Shown here piece after piece: positions 8,865 to 18,900 of a stretch of 26,849 nt of DNA (its first letter is position 1; each line of letters starts with the position of its first letter). Source of the DNA: Lingula anatina (taxonomy: Eukaryota; Brachiopoda; Lingulata; Lingulida; Lingulidae). The notes under the pieces were generated by a model that saw nothing but the letters and a program-made list of their open reading frames with translations, was not told the origin of the DNA and did not search any database. Made by a program: the position numbers and the translations under genes. The DNA lies in NCBI RefSeq assembly GCF_001039355.2, contig NW_019773781.1, positions 38,925 through 65,773 on the forward strand, given 5' to 3'.

Positions 8865-10858
8865 TACCCTGAGTGTCAGAGGACAGTAAAAGCTAGCTTG
8901 TTAACTATGGGATCACTTTTACTTACTCTGAGGAACAGCGACCATGTTCGACGTCCGTCAATCAAATAGAACTGCTGATCAGTGAAGCATCAGTTGAATG
9001 TCATTAGACCAAAATGAAACGTAAAACAAATTTAATTTTGCTTTATTTAATTTTTCATTATCTGTGATCTGTGAATAAGATGTAAATTTAAAAGTAAATA
9101 ATATATTTTAAAAGAAAAAGATATACCAGATGTTTGTTTGTATTTTTTGCTTATCAAAAAACATTTGCTCCAAAATCAGTTTTCAATGCATTGTGGCACT
9201 GACCTTCGGCTGCATGATGCTCTTAATTCAAACTTCTAACTCCGCGTCAGCTACTTTGCTTCTTGTCTCGTCTGCACGAGATAACGTCAGCGCAAGGCGA
9301 GAAAGGCAACTCCAGGCGGCCAAACCTGTGACGTACGGGGCTATGACTTCCAAATATGGAGCTCAAGCGGACACAACTTTGACGTACGACACATGTGACT
9401 TCCAAATATGGAAGCGCCCAAGGCATAATTTTGTTGAAGAACGCCCACAGCTTGACGGTGTTAGCTAGAGTCTGGTATTGCTGGTCTGAAAAGGAAAATA
9501 TTTCCTCATGGTTAATGAGTCCTTTCCGACATAAAGAATCAGGCTTCTTTTTATCAATAATATCTTCAGATTGTTACAGAGGGTAACCATCCATGCAGGT
9601 CAAGTGATCCAATGGCAAGCACACGTACATTCCATAATAATTGCGATAACCGCCTTAGGTGGTGTTAAAAATAATACATTATATTTCCATGAATTTTTTA
9701 CGATGCATGTATCGTTTAATATGAATCTCACATGGAGGGCTAAATGTCATATCTTTAAATGGACACTTTATGAGATTTCATTCCCAAAATAATTCCTCGG
9801 GGATTTTTCTATATGTTTGAAAATTCCCCGGTCATATTAATGTCCTGAAAGCTTTGTACATTTCACAACGCGCTCTAAAACCAACAAAAAAGTTTGTCTT
9901 CCTTATTGTCTTATCTACTGGCCTCCTTATGAGCCACTGTCAACATGTATCATCTGTATTATACAAGGCACGGGTCTTAGATAAAAAAATATCTTGTCAT
10001 TTCCTTTGTGACATTTTAGCTAGAGTATTAAATTAACTAGAAAACACTAGTGCATCTGATTTCGTCTTAATTTGCGATTTCAGATCACAAATGATCTTAC
10101 ATGGTCTTAAACCATGAGTAAAACCATTGATGGTCTGAAATGCAACATCCTCACACGTTATACTATTGTGAGTAGAGGTGTCCTCCATTGTGAGAGGAGG
10201 AAATTGCTTGACCACTTATGTAGATACTAGAACACTTTTGAACTTATAGCATATTCACTCCACTTTAAGACTACTGCTGTAATGATTAAATCCGCGTAAG
10301 ATTATGTGTGATCTCAAATAGCACTTTAAGACCAAAGCAAGCAAACGAGTGAGAGCACTAAGCATTTTCCGGTGAATTTGGGGTGACTATGATGATGTAG
10401 GACCTATTTCCCTCCCCTTATACCCTTAGTTGGCTTTTGAAAACAGTGAAGATGTTTAAAACTTGTTATTCACGCGTATAAACCCCATGTTGTGTGTTTG
10501 TGTTTTATTTCCATTCTGATTTGGTTACAGTACCACTTGAAGCGTTCTTTATCTTCCATCACAGCAAATTAAAGAGAGGGGGGTCTATTTCCGATTAAAG
10601 TTTTCGAACCAACTACACGTTGAGATAATAAAGTCTGCCCTTTTCGTCTACTATAATACCTTAACTACACGTGTTTGAGGCAAACCTACTCGTAGCTTCC
10701 ATTGTTACATTCACATACCATGTGTTGTATTCTTAATAGCATTAATGAATGTCATTAAGATAGTTCTATCATTTTTGGCCTATTGTAATCATTTCAAGTT
10801 TTTGTTCAAACTCAAAAGGACAATTTAATTTAATTCAATAATTAATTATAATTACAAT
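8865..10858. other. Long non-coding stretch
   Basis: No exon or transposon domain recognised. It contains a tandem pair of CArG-like sites (9329-9411) and a small hairpin CATGGT/ACCATG near 10099-10115. A 112-codon frame at 9130-9468 spans the tandem pair and has no family features. Confidence 0.4.
9329..9411. promoter_or_regulatory. Tandem pair of CArG boxes next to GACGTACG
   Basis: TGACGTACG at 9329-9337 and 9380-9388 is followed in each case by ACTTCCAAATATGG, with CCAAATATGG at 9350-9359 and 9402-9411. The repeat period is about 51-52 bp. CCAAATATGG fits the CC(A/T)6GG consensus bound by serum response factor (MADS-box), and the overlapping TTCC is an ETS core. Regulatory use is an inference. 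The sites lie about 0.9 kb upstream of the orphan first-exon donor on the minus strand. Confidence 0.35.
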
Positions 10859-10973
10859 TGCCTTTATTTACTTCTGTCACATTTTTTACTACCCTCCACC
10901 AGAGCCACAGATTGATGTCTCACTGTACCTATGTCTCTGGTTTAATTGAAGGTACATATAAAAGTCCACATAT
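10859..10973. repeat. Duplicated block Z, first part, left copy
   Basis: It aligns with about 25890-26018: CTTTATTTACTTCTGTCA, CCACCAGAGCCACAGATTGAT and CACTGTAC are shared. The block is interrupted at the (AATAT)n array by the 3.5-kb insertion and resumes at 14553. A third, partial relative of the same segment is TACCCTCTACCAGGGCTACAG near 14809-14829. Confidence 0.7.
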
Positions 10974-11031
10974 ATAATATAATATAATATAATATAATAT
11001 AATATAATATAATATAATATAATATAATATA
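10974..11031. repeat. (AATAT)n microsatellite
   Basis: About eleven AATAT units stand immediately left of the AGGCAG inverted repeat, and three to four more units (14553-14571) stand right of the other end. The uninterrupted relative at 26018-26030 has only a few units, so the array is the target site of the insertion and probably hides its target duplication. Confidence 0.85.
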
Positions 11032-11659
11032 AGGCAGTTTTTTTAATTACCTGTTTCTCGAACGATTTTTATTTTTGTCAGAGGTCGGAGGGGGGAAAAA
11101 AATAAAAAAAAAAAAATTCAAAATAATGACTTTTTGGTCACTCATTTTCAATACTACATTTGACAATGGTAAATACTGGTTTTAACACAGTATAGCAATT
11201 TTTGGATAAAAACAGCAATTCCTTTTCAATGTTTTATTTATCTAAATGAATGTCAATTCAACGAATCATTCTTGTAAATTACAAAACAAAAAACACAGTT
11301 TGCCTTTCTGTGCATTCACGATGGCAGTGCACAAAAGTTTTTTGTCAATCTTGATGCAATATTATGTATGATTTAATGATTAAGTGGAAAATCATCAAAT
11401 TTAAATTATCTACTTCATGTAACATGGTCATCCAGAAACAATATGGCTTCATGCCCATGTGAGTTCCAAGTCCCACACTGAAAATACCAATACATGTATA
11501 TGAAAAATGACCATTTCACAAAAACAGCATAACTTCCATAAAAATAATCCAATCAGGCTATATTTCAGACCTTTGAATCTTTCAATAAGTTTGAGAATCA
11601 TCTTATTAAATGGCCTTCCTTAAATGGTCACTATGGCAGCTGCACTAAACTAGCCAGTC

Positions 11660-11899
11660 TCACTCTGCATATGGGATTCTATACCATAGTTCCTCTGTCA
11701 GTGTCTCTGCTATGCATTTTCCAAAATTTTTGGCCTGTCCAGCCCGAAGACAAAGATTGAAGTCTTCCACTACTTGCGAGGTGGAATTATACATTGCCTG
11801 CCTTGCATTACTTGGGGATTCACTAAAAAAATATTTCAGATAAGTTAACTGAGTTGGATGTGTGCCTTCTCTTAGCTGCATAGAAATTGTATAATTCAA
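11660..11899 (-). other. Unrecognised open frame within the 3.5-kb insertion
   Basis: A 79-codon frame contains VVEDFNLCLRAGQAKNFGKC and ends ELWYRIPYAE-stop. The composition looks protein-like. A TTTCTATGCAG at 11876-11886 (minus strand) could be a splice acceptor opening the frame at LREGTHP. It lies in the same orientation as a candidate first exon at 14236 (MAGDAYWSSF, then a GT after KILCKK). I do not recognise a family and coding status is uncertain. Confidence 0.25.
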
Positions 11900-12199
11900 A
11901 AGACAGCAAACAATTGCTTAGCCAGATTGTTGAAAATACAAAAAGCAGCAAGGGTAATATGGCCTGTTATGGAACTGTGGTCTTAATTTTTATTAAATCT
12001 AAATGGCAGCAACAACTTAACTTATTCAATATTATTGAATGATCCACCCTTTTTATCAGGAAAAGGTCTGCTCTGGATCAAAATTGATCTAGGTGCATGA
12101 AGGTTTTATGGTAAATGATTCACTTTTTCAGAAAAAGAACCCTCTTTTGAAATTGCTGGATACAGGCATGGTTAAACATAATATCTATATACACCTTAA

Positions 12200-13230
12200 C
12201 CCTCAAGAGACCAAGCTATTTTACTGACTGAAATGACCAAGTGGGGTCATCTATGACCCCATTGTGTTCTGTACAGGGATCCTTATTATAAAAGGATATT
12301 GAGGGTTTATCACACCTATACCACTCCCAGGATTTAAGACAAGTATTTTATAATGATCTAATGTAATAAGTATTTGGTAATAATACTTATTTTGCATGAA
12401 ATAACCAAGCACAGATTTTAAGAACAACATTACACCGGTATTTAGACAGTCCTTGTCAGTTTCCACATGCAGAAATATTTCTCTTTTTATTTGCCACACT
12501 AATGAAAAAGTACATTACAAAATTACTTTGAGTAAAAATATTTTGACTTACGTTGAGATAGCATCATGCTAACTTCAAAAAGAATAATTAGCTGACTTGC
12601 TGAGTAGGAATACCCTAATGCTGGTAAGGAAGTCGTACTACTCAGAACACATTCAATCAACCTACATGTATGTTACTACCACATCTGTGTATAAAACAAA
12701 ATCCACACAAACAATTTGTAAATATATGTATAATATGATATCGACAGAATTCTTTAGATTTTCGAAATACCCGAAAATTGTAACCGTCAAAATGAGAGAC
12801 CCAGTTATGAGAACAAGTTCCAACAAAGCTACTGAAATTAGATTTAGCGATGCACTATTAGTAACACTTCAAGCACAATCTTCACAAACCACCTATTTGT
12901 GCCTATGTTTTGGGCACACTGGCTGGTTGCATGAAGCAGATGCATGTGACATTTTTCTGTCAGTGTTGTGTGGGCAAAACATTTAAATAAAATTTGAAAA
13001 CTAATATTTAAAAACCAATGCTTCTCTTTGGGGTCATAAATGACCCCACGAGAGTTTGTGATGTATACGCCACACTAATTGGTTGATCCCTACAAAAAAC
13101 TGTGAAAGTGTGTAGGATAAGTAGACTGACAAACTCATGCAGGGAAAGAAAATTCGAGTAAAGAATAAAGAGATGGCACATTAAATCATATGGCTGGGGT
13201 CGTAAATGACCCCACTCGGTCACTTGAGGG
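12200..13230. mobile_element. piggyBac-type MITE with TTAA target duplication
   Basis: TTAA flanks both ends (12196-12199 and 13231-13234). The left terminus reads CCCTCAAGAGACCAAG and the right terminus, reverse-complemented, reads CCCTCAAGTGACCGAG. TTAA duplication plus inverted ends starting CCC is the signature of piggyBac elements. Three near-identical 18-bp palindromes, GGGGTCAT-NN-ATGACCCC, sit at 12243-12260, 13030-13047 and 13196-13213, and the GACC(A/G)AGTGGGG motif recurs subterminally. At 1031 bp it is too short for a transposase, and the frame at 12597-12986 has no transposase features. It is nested in the AGGCAG insertion and therefore younger. Confidence 0.82.
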
Positions 13231-13753
13231 TTAAAAACTTGGTGGAAAACTTAATTGAACTATGAATTCATGTTGACAGGCTCATTATCAAAAGCACATG
13301 ATAGTTTACAGCTATTACCTGCCTTAATTTAATAAAAAAAAATGTCAAAGACACGTTGCTTCAGTATAGAAAATCTGCTGTTGTGAGCGAGCAATTAGCA
13401 TTTAACATACGTTTTTGTGAAAGTGCAAAAAAGGACATTTATTTACCAACATATCAATGCCTAAAATACATTCACCTTAAAAAACTATGACACTCTAGAC
13501 TGATAAAGCGAAAAAAAAATACATCATTTCTGGAGACTTTCAGAAGTAGGCCTACGCGAGTGCTGCATTAAAAATCCAATGCGCTCTGTATTTGGATGTT
13601 CTCGGAGAGTTTAGTTGAGCCTGCATCTTTTGATGTTCACTGCCAACTGTTATCTGAATGCACTTAATGTCAATATCTACCACCGTAGTGACCGGCATTC
13701 TTACATTCAGTTCAGAACCTATTTTTGCTCCCTGTTGAAACCTTCCACACGTG

Positions 13754-14045
13754 ACTACCCGCAAGAAAATGCAGTAGTATCGAAGTAGCAAAGAAGCATT
13801 AACGCAGTAGTGGTGTGGAGCATATTTGCAGTAGAAATGCAGTATAGCCTACCGCAAATCTACTTCAAGAATTACATAGGGTTGTACAGAGGAGGAGCAT
13901 TAATGAAGTAGATTAGCAGCATGATAGAAGCATGTTTCAAATATGCTAATTAGCTCCCACATCGAAGCAGATTTGAAGCATGTTTGCAGTATGATTGCAG
14001 TAGTCTACTGCGCTGGAGTATCTACTTCATTTTCGTGTGGGTAGT
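13754..14045. mobile_element. Small MITE with ACTACCC inverted ends
   Basis: The left end reads ACTACCCGCAAGAAAATG and the right end, reverse-complemented, reads ACTACCCACACGAAAATG, followed by (C/A)AGTAG in both. The interior of about 290 bp is full of short GCAGTA, GAAGTAG and GAAGCAT repeats. It is non-coding, nested in the 3.5-kb insertion. A target duplication could not be defined, so the superfamily is open. Confidence 0.6.
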
Positions 14046-14552
14046 GTTGCAGTTGATATTTTCTTTTCTGACAGAAAGCAGTCAATAAAATGGCCTAAAA
14101 CGTCTGTAACACTGGCCGGACAGACCTTTTTGCATAATATCTTTGGTCCTTCCTTCACTATAACACTGAGCCACACAACAGTGGTCAATTTCCTGCTTAA
14201 GTAGAGAAAGCTACTCCAGTATGCGTCTCCCGCCATGCTGCATTAATTTGACAAATGCAGTGTAAAATATCAGCGAAGCATTGATTGGCTTAAAAACCGG
14301 AAGCTGGGGGAAATGAACCAATTGTTTACTTTGGCTTAAATACCCTTCGTTCTGAACTTGTAGGCAGTCATGTGACGCGGGAGTCCCGTGAAACTTGTTA
14401 AGTTTCGTGTTTACTATCGAACAGTACGATCACAGTCGGAAGTCGGGGAAAAAATAAAAATATTTTTGATTTCAATTTTATTTTTTTTCTATTTTGGCCA
14501 TTTTGATGTCGGCGGAGCTTGAGAAACAGGTTATTAAAAAAAAAAACTGCCT

Positions 14553-14725
14553 AATATAATATAATATAATATGCGGACCAGGTAGAGGGTAATTTTTGAC
14601 GGGCGGATGGCCTAAATTTGCTGATGCAGTCTGTGTGTAAATAATGCAATGTGTGCATTTCTCTATATCATGTTTACCTTCGGGTTCTCTCCATGTTACG
14701 GTTATCTCTGTATTTATCACTAGTC
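14553..14725. repeat. Duplicated block Z, second part, left copy
   Basis: It aligns with 26020-26215. ATATGCGG(A/T)CCAGGTAGAGG, a GGGCGGNTGGCC block, GCAGTCTGTGT, TCATGTTTACCTTC and GGTTCTCTCCATGT are shared. The right copy additionally repeats GTTTACCTTCAGGTTC locally. Confidence 0.7.
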
Positions 14726-14914
14726 ATAAAGTTTTCAAATGGTTTGTTCTTGTCATATATTGGTGATAGAGCTGTTGTCTTTGCAGTTACATCTTCTTGA
14801 CGTATACGTACCCTCTACCAGGGCTACAGCTGAGTTTTTCACTAAACATTCTGGTTAATAGATAGGACTTTTCTGCTCAAAGAAATGAGCCCATACATGT
14901 CATTATCTGCGACT

Positions 14915-15192
14915 CTGGTAGTGTAGGATTTAGAGATGGGTTATCAGGGGATCCGCAGACCCCTCCCTTCTTTTTTGATTTCTGGTCCCCTCTTGAAATT
15001 AGAATTTTGACTAGCTGAAGCATAGTGCTTAACCGTAGCAAATGACACCTTTCGCCCTCTAAAATACCAAAATTCCGGGGTCTTTTACCGGAGTGGGGAG
15101 GGGAAGCAGGGTAGACCTCTAATCTGCAGACCCCCCCCCCCCCACACACACACACACACACACCTTCAAATGATCCTGGATCCTGGAGCCTG
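14915..15192 (+). mobile_element. hAT-type MITE, copy 2 (decayed)
   Basis: It is in the same orientation as copy 1. The left end is degraded (AGTGTAGGATTTAGAG). Shared interior blocks are GATTTCTGGTCCCCTC, AATTTTGACTAGCTG, ACACCTTTCGCCCT and the G-rich tract; the right end is ATGATCCTGGATCC then AGCCTG. The (C)n tract at 15131-15143 and (CA)n at 15143-15163 grew inside the element's C-rich part. Confidence 0.6.
15131..15163. repeat. (C)n/(CA)n simple repeat
   Basis: Thirteen C followed by about ten CA units, inside the MITE. Confidence 0.9.
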
Positions 15193-15324
15193 TAGGGTAG
15201 AGCTTACGTAGTGAATGAAGACTAAATAATAATAAAAAAAAAAACGGCGTCATAGTTGCAGACCTAATGCCTCTTTCTCTTTTTTTCTCTCTCTCATCAC
15301 CTCTACAAGATGGATTTATGTCAC

Positions 15325-15410
15325 TTATTATGACACTCGAGTTTTTCTCTAAATAAGCAACTAAGTTATAACCAACTGTAATATTATTTGATAGGTTTTA
15401 CTTCCTCACA
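15325..15410. repeat. Duplicated block W, left copy
   Basis: It aligns with 26240-26325. CTCTAAATAA, a TTATANCCAANTGTAAT block, GTAGGTTT/GATAGGTTT and CTCACATAAG/CTCATAAG are shared. Confidence 0.5.
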
Positions 15411-15500
15411 TAAGGGCATATTTGTGTTAATTGAAAGAAAGTGAACCATTGAGATCTTATAATAATGATGACGACCTTAAATTTTCCCAAGGACAGCACA

Positions 15501-15501
<1 letters not shown>

Positions 15502-15551
<50 letters not shown>
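15502..15551. repeat. (TAA)n microsatellite
   Basis: Uninterrupted TAA units immediately before the first codons of the RLE-type LINE; the likely upstream half of its target. Confidence 0.93.
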
Positions 15552-15555
<4 letters not shown>

Positions 15556-16734
15556 CCTCTTAGAGGCCTTCTAGCTACAAGACCCAAAAATCCGCCAAAG
15601 GCAACAAGACAAAAACGGACAAGGGAAGAGTATAAAGAAGTAATGGAAGCTTTCTACACTGCTTCACAAGACCCAGCCATAACATCAACAACAACAGCTG
15701 CCTATATCATATGGCGAAAGAAACACACCACAGACAGGTCCAACATTGATGCCAACAAACTAGCCAATACTAAGAAAGACATCATAAAGCAAAAAAGGTT
15801 AACTGACCTAGAACTTGAGAATATCCGCAAAAAGACCAGACCTGAAGGAACTTAGCGAAGACAAACCCAGCTGCTGAAGAACCAGTTAAAGCCAACATCA
15901 CTGATCCTGAAAACCATCCAGAGGCAGTCCACGAAGACCCTGATAACGGAAGAGTATTGGAAATGGCAGCAAAGGTCAAACAGAAATGGGAGACCATCAA
16001 AGAAATGCCGATTGGGGATAGACCACCAATCCCAAAGATCAAGAAAGACCGGCGTTCAAAAGAAATCATCACATGTGAATGAAGCAATACGCCAAATCAA
16101 ACATGACATGACAAGACCTATAAACTAGCTCACATATGCAACAGCTTCAGTAATAGCAGAGACAGTAGGGGAAAGACCCAGGAAACAGAAACAGGCACGA
16201 AAACAACTGGTATGGAAAAAGAAGATTGAGAAAAATATTCAGAAGCTACGCGGATATGCCTCACTCCTGAGTGAAATCGAAAAGGGCTCCACGATCAGTC
16301 AGAGAAAGAAGAAACAACTGAAAAGAAGGCCTAACATCAAGAAGAAGGAAGACATACCAGCAGTTAAAAAGGAAACTTTCAAACAAAAGATACAATCAAA
16401 AGCACAGAGGCTCCGGATATTGTCAAAAAAAAGCAACTTCTTTAGACAAAACAAGACCTTCAAAGAAGATGCATAAAAGTTATACAGAAAGCTGGGGAAA
16501 AAAGAAGATCAATGTAAATGAACCACCCACTATCCAAGAAGTTGAGGGGTTCTGGATCAAAATACGGGATCTTCCAAGGAGATTCAATCTCACCACTGCT
16601 CTTCTGCCTGGCATTAGCAAGAATAGAAAAAAAAGCTCTACTCGATCAAAAATGAAGCTTCAAAATTCAAGCAGGAGCTGAAAATCCCAGAAATACCACC
16701 AACCGAGAATGAAGCGACAACAAACCCAGCAGGC
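15556..16734 (+). pseudogene. RLE-type LINE, region before the RT domain
   Basis: The reading frame begins directly after the TAA array (LRGLLATRPKNPP) and continues through TREEYKEVMEAFYTASQDP and DANKLANTKKDIIKQKRLTD, typical of the pre-RT region of this LINE group as I remember it. Stops and frameshifts interrupt it near 15853 and 16079-16081. It resumes as ATASVIAETVGERPRKQKQA and KLRGYASLLSEIEKGS. It then reads SNFFRQNKTFKEDA, a TAA stop at 16474-16476, KLYRKLG and PPTIQEVEGFW. A further frameshift near 16610-16650 precedes LKIPEIPPTENEATTNPAG. Coding similarity ends at about 16734. No RT motif (A, B or C) is present. Confidence 0.68.
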
Positions 16735-17115
16735 ATAGTTGCGTTGGATCAACGTTGATCTACCTAAATTCAAGGTAAAATCAACGTTGATCCAGCCATG
16801 TTGACTCAACGTTGTATTTTGGTCAATGACAAAACATTGCAGTTTTGGATTGTACTTAAAAATATTAATTGTTGAAAACGTGATACTTTGTTTATCAATA
16901 ATGTAACTAAATTTATCAAAATAATAACAAAATGATTTTTAAGTAAAAGTGACAGTTGTTTTTTGTCTTTAGTTAACTAGTGAATTTTCTTAACTTGTTA
17001 TTCAGAAATACATTGCAATAAACTGAATTGCTTGCAAGGTCAGCTAACACAAGGATGAATAAGTTGATGTAAATGTGATGGAGTTAACATTTCTTGGTAA
17101 CCTGTTATAGATAGA
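16735..17115. other. Foreign non-coding insert with GATCAACGTTGATC palindromes
   Basis: AT-rich DNA stands where the RT domain should be. Near the left edge are the perfect 14-bp palindrome GATCAACGTTGATC (16747-16760), ATCAACGTTGAT (16780-16791) and a TCAACGTTG (16806-16814). The right part lacks an obvious inverted counterpart. It may be a MITE with subterminal repeats plus a deletion of the host LINE; its borders are judged only from where LINE coding similarity stops and restarts. Confidence 0.45.
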
Positions 17116-17129
17116 CAGGTTGAGGTGAC

Positions 17130-17637
17130 TGTGACTGTGACGAAGAGACCATTAACCACATCATCTCAGGCTGCCTAGATCTGGCAAAGACAGAGTACAT
17201 TCACTGACATAACAAGGCAGCAACCTTCCTGCATTGGAAGATCTGCAGGGAATACAAGATCAAGACAGCTGGCAAATGGTATGAACATCAGCCCAACACA
17301 GTCACTGAGAACGAGATCACCATCACCATGCCCATACAGACTGACAGACCAGATATCGTCAGCATGAACAAGAGAAACAAGGAATGCACCCGTATAGACA
17401 TGGCAATACCATCAGAACGCAACAGCTGTCAAAGTACAAGGACCTGGAGAGATCATCAGAATGTGGGGAACAAAGACCATCACAATATCTGTGATCATTG
17501 GAGCTCTGGGACTTGTGAAGAAGGGATTACAGAAATACACCAACAGAGTCCCTGGAAACATCAACATCCACGAAGTCCAGAAGATAGTCCTCCTTGGAAC
17601 AGCACACATACTACGGAGGGTGCTATCAATGAAGTAA
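17130..17637 (+). pseudogene. RLE-type LINE, CCHC finger and restriction-like endonuclease
   Basis: The frame from 17130 reads CDCDEETINHIISGC, a CCHC-like finger, and LDLAKTEYIH, then TGA at 17205-17207. The PD-(D/E)XK core follows: RPDIV (Pro-Asp at 17349-17354), 14 residues, then the second Asp in RIDMAIP (17397-17399). After a frameshift between about 17415 and 17426 the conserved Lys/Tyr pair is in SKYKDLE (aag 17432, tac 17435). A second frame change leads to IIRMWGTKTITISVIIGALG and VPGNINIHEVQKIVLLGTAH, ending at 17637. In R2/R4-type LINEs this domain nicks the target. The protein is disabled by one stop and two frameshifts. Confidence 0.75.
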
Positions 17638-18194
17638 AAGGAGCAAATGCCCTCTAGCGCCTTAGGACCATTGTTTGGACCCGGCTCTTTAGGATGTAAT
17701 AAAACAACGCAGAAAGAAAACTAAATAGTATAATAATAATTTATTGGGTGAAATTATACATAGAATGTTAAGAACATTATAAAGATTATAAAATGTTATA
17801 AGTTTGAGTGAAACTGAGTTAAAAGACTGCCAATTGGAAATTTAAAAGTGCATATAAATTAAAAGAGCATCGGAAACTATCGGTCTTGAATTTTGGCACT
17901 TTGTATCTATTGTTTGTTTTTAAAGCCGATTGGATTGCTCAATTAAAATGTGATCAGTTTGTCAGGTGGTTTAGTTATTTTGTAAAAGAAAATTGTGTAC
18001 TGATCTTCCCTTCGTTTATCCTAAGTACACATACATCTGTACACTGATGGTCATAAGCACACAAGTTTCTTATTTCTCGAACTTCTCAGCAACCAAGCTT
18101 TTTATTAAGGCAACATTGGTACAGTACCTAGATATTTCTCTGGTTTTTACTTTGAACTACTGGACCGTGATATTTGAGTGCTATTCACTGCTGG
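17638..18194. other. LINE 3' end followed by unassigned non-coding DNA
   Basis: The LINE 3' untranslated region (with GCGCCTTAGGACC and TTTGGACCCGGCTC) runs to TAATAATAAT at 17729-17738. Beyond that nothing is recognised. Confidence 0.45.
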
Positions 18195-18900
18195 ACACGG
18201 TAGAATATGCAAACAGTCAACAGGCATCTTTTAGAAGCTGAACATCCATCTAAAAGACCTCTTAAAAAGCCATCGTCGACCAACAGACACAAGCAGAGAA
18301 GATTGGCATGAGCCAGATACCGAGAAAGATGTAATCTCAGGCCTGGGAGAAAGGTCCTGTGAACAGACGAGAGCAATATACAGATGGTCAGCTAGGAGTC
18401 TGGAGAGGTCCAGTCCAAGCATTTTATGATAAGTGTTTTATCCCAAGTGTTCAGGGTGGCGGAGTTTCCGTCATAATATGGTCCGGCTTCTCATATGATG
18501 AAAAATTGCAAGTGTACGTCATTCAAAGTAGGTACACTGGTGAACACATCCAAGCAAATCACACATTCAAGCAAATCCAGGAAAAATATTCTGTTGCAGG
18601 ACGATCCGCCCACCCATAATGCACGGTCCGTGGAAGACGCGCTGCAACAGCACGGCATCCCAAATTTGTATTTGCCTGAATATTTACCAATTCTCAATGT
18701 AATCGAACGTGCTTTGGGCATGACTGAAAGAACAGTAAATGAGAGACAACCTCCATCAGGCAGTAATTGGGGAATGGAACCGGCTCCCAAACCAATATTG
18801 ACAGAATTTAGTAGACATTTGCAGAAGACAATGTGATGCTCTTGTCCTAAACCAGGGAAGGCACACCCGATATTTATTGCATAACAGACGATTAACCATC
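18195..18900 (+). pseudogene. Tc1/mariner transposase relic
   Basis: The pieces are in order: TVNRHLLEAEHPSKRPLKKP (from about 18217) and RRLA-stop-ARYRERC, then KVL-stop-TDESN with the first catalytic Asp near 18366. Both stops are TGA where Tc1 proteins have Trp. GVWRGPVQ and GGGVSVIIWSGFS follow in another frame. QDDPPTHNA (near 18601) carries the second Asp. LPEYLPILNVIERALG stands at the SPDLNPIE position with the Glu kept. VNERQPPSG leads to DALVLNQGRHTRY (from about 18835) in a third frame. The N-terminal DNA-binding half and the terminal inverted repeats are not visible, so this is an inactive, 5'-incomplete copy. Confidence 0.82.

Larger units (their letters stand above)
11032..14552. 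mobile_element. 3.5-kb DNA transposon-like insertion with AGGCAG terminal inverted repeats
   Basis: The left end (from 11032) reads AGGCAGTTTTTTTAATTACC then TGTTTCTCGA. The right end (14515-14552), reverse-complemented, reads AGGCAG, a T-run, AATAACC then TGTTTCTCAAG. The termini thus match for about 35 bp. The empty site is visible in the duplicated block at 26018-26040, where the sequence flanking both ends is continuous. Inside are non-coding sequence, a piggyBac-type MITE and an ACTACCC MITE. Two minus-strand frames (11660-11899 and 14127-14236) could be remnants of an encoded protein but match nothing I recognise. The superfamily is not assigned because the target duplication is masked by the AATAT array. 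Confidence 0.7.
15497..17738 (+). mobile_element. RLE-type LINE (R4/Dong-like), 5'-truncated, lying in a (TAA)n array
   Basis: An N-terminal coding part (15556-16734) is followed by 380 bp of unrelated DNA in place of the reverse transcriptase, then a C-terminal CCHC/restriction-like endonuclease part (17130-17637) and a 3' region ending in TAATAATAAT at about 17729-17738. A (TAA)n array of about 16 units (15502-15551) abuts the 5' end. Many LINEs of the R2/R4 group carry such a C-terminal endonuclease, and Bombyx Dong inserts in TAA repeats, so this copy fits that habit. The clade is inferred from endonuclease type and target. Confidence 0.72.

Noticed and set aside
9130-9468. 112-codon frame with a hydrophobic stretch resembling a signal peptide
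   Set aside because: It reads through the tandem CArG repeat, has no recognisable family and no splice context.
12597-12986. 129-codon frame inside the piggyBac-type element as a possible transposase
   Set aside because: No DDD motif or cysteine-rich C-terminus of piggyBac transposases; the element is too short for one.
14877-15161. 94-codon minus-strand frame
   Set aside because: It is the MITE and its C/CA tract read as Gly/Val/Cys; simple-repeat translation.
17740-18190. Possible antisense LINE 3' end starting at TAATAATAATTTATT
   Set aside because: The downstream sequence does not resemble the 3' region of the LINE at 6784-7036, and the TAA units are better explained as the tail of the RLE-type LINE.
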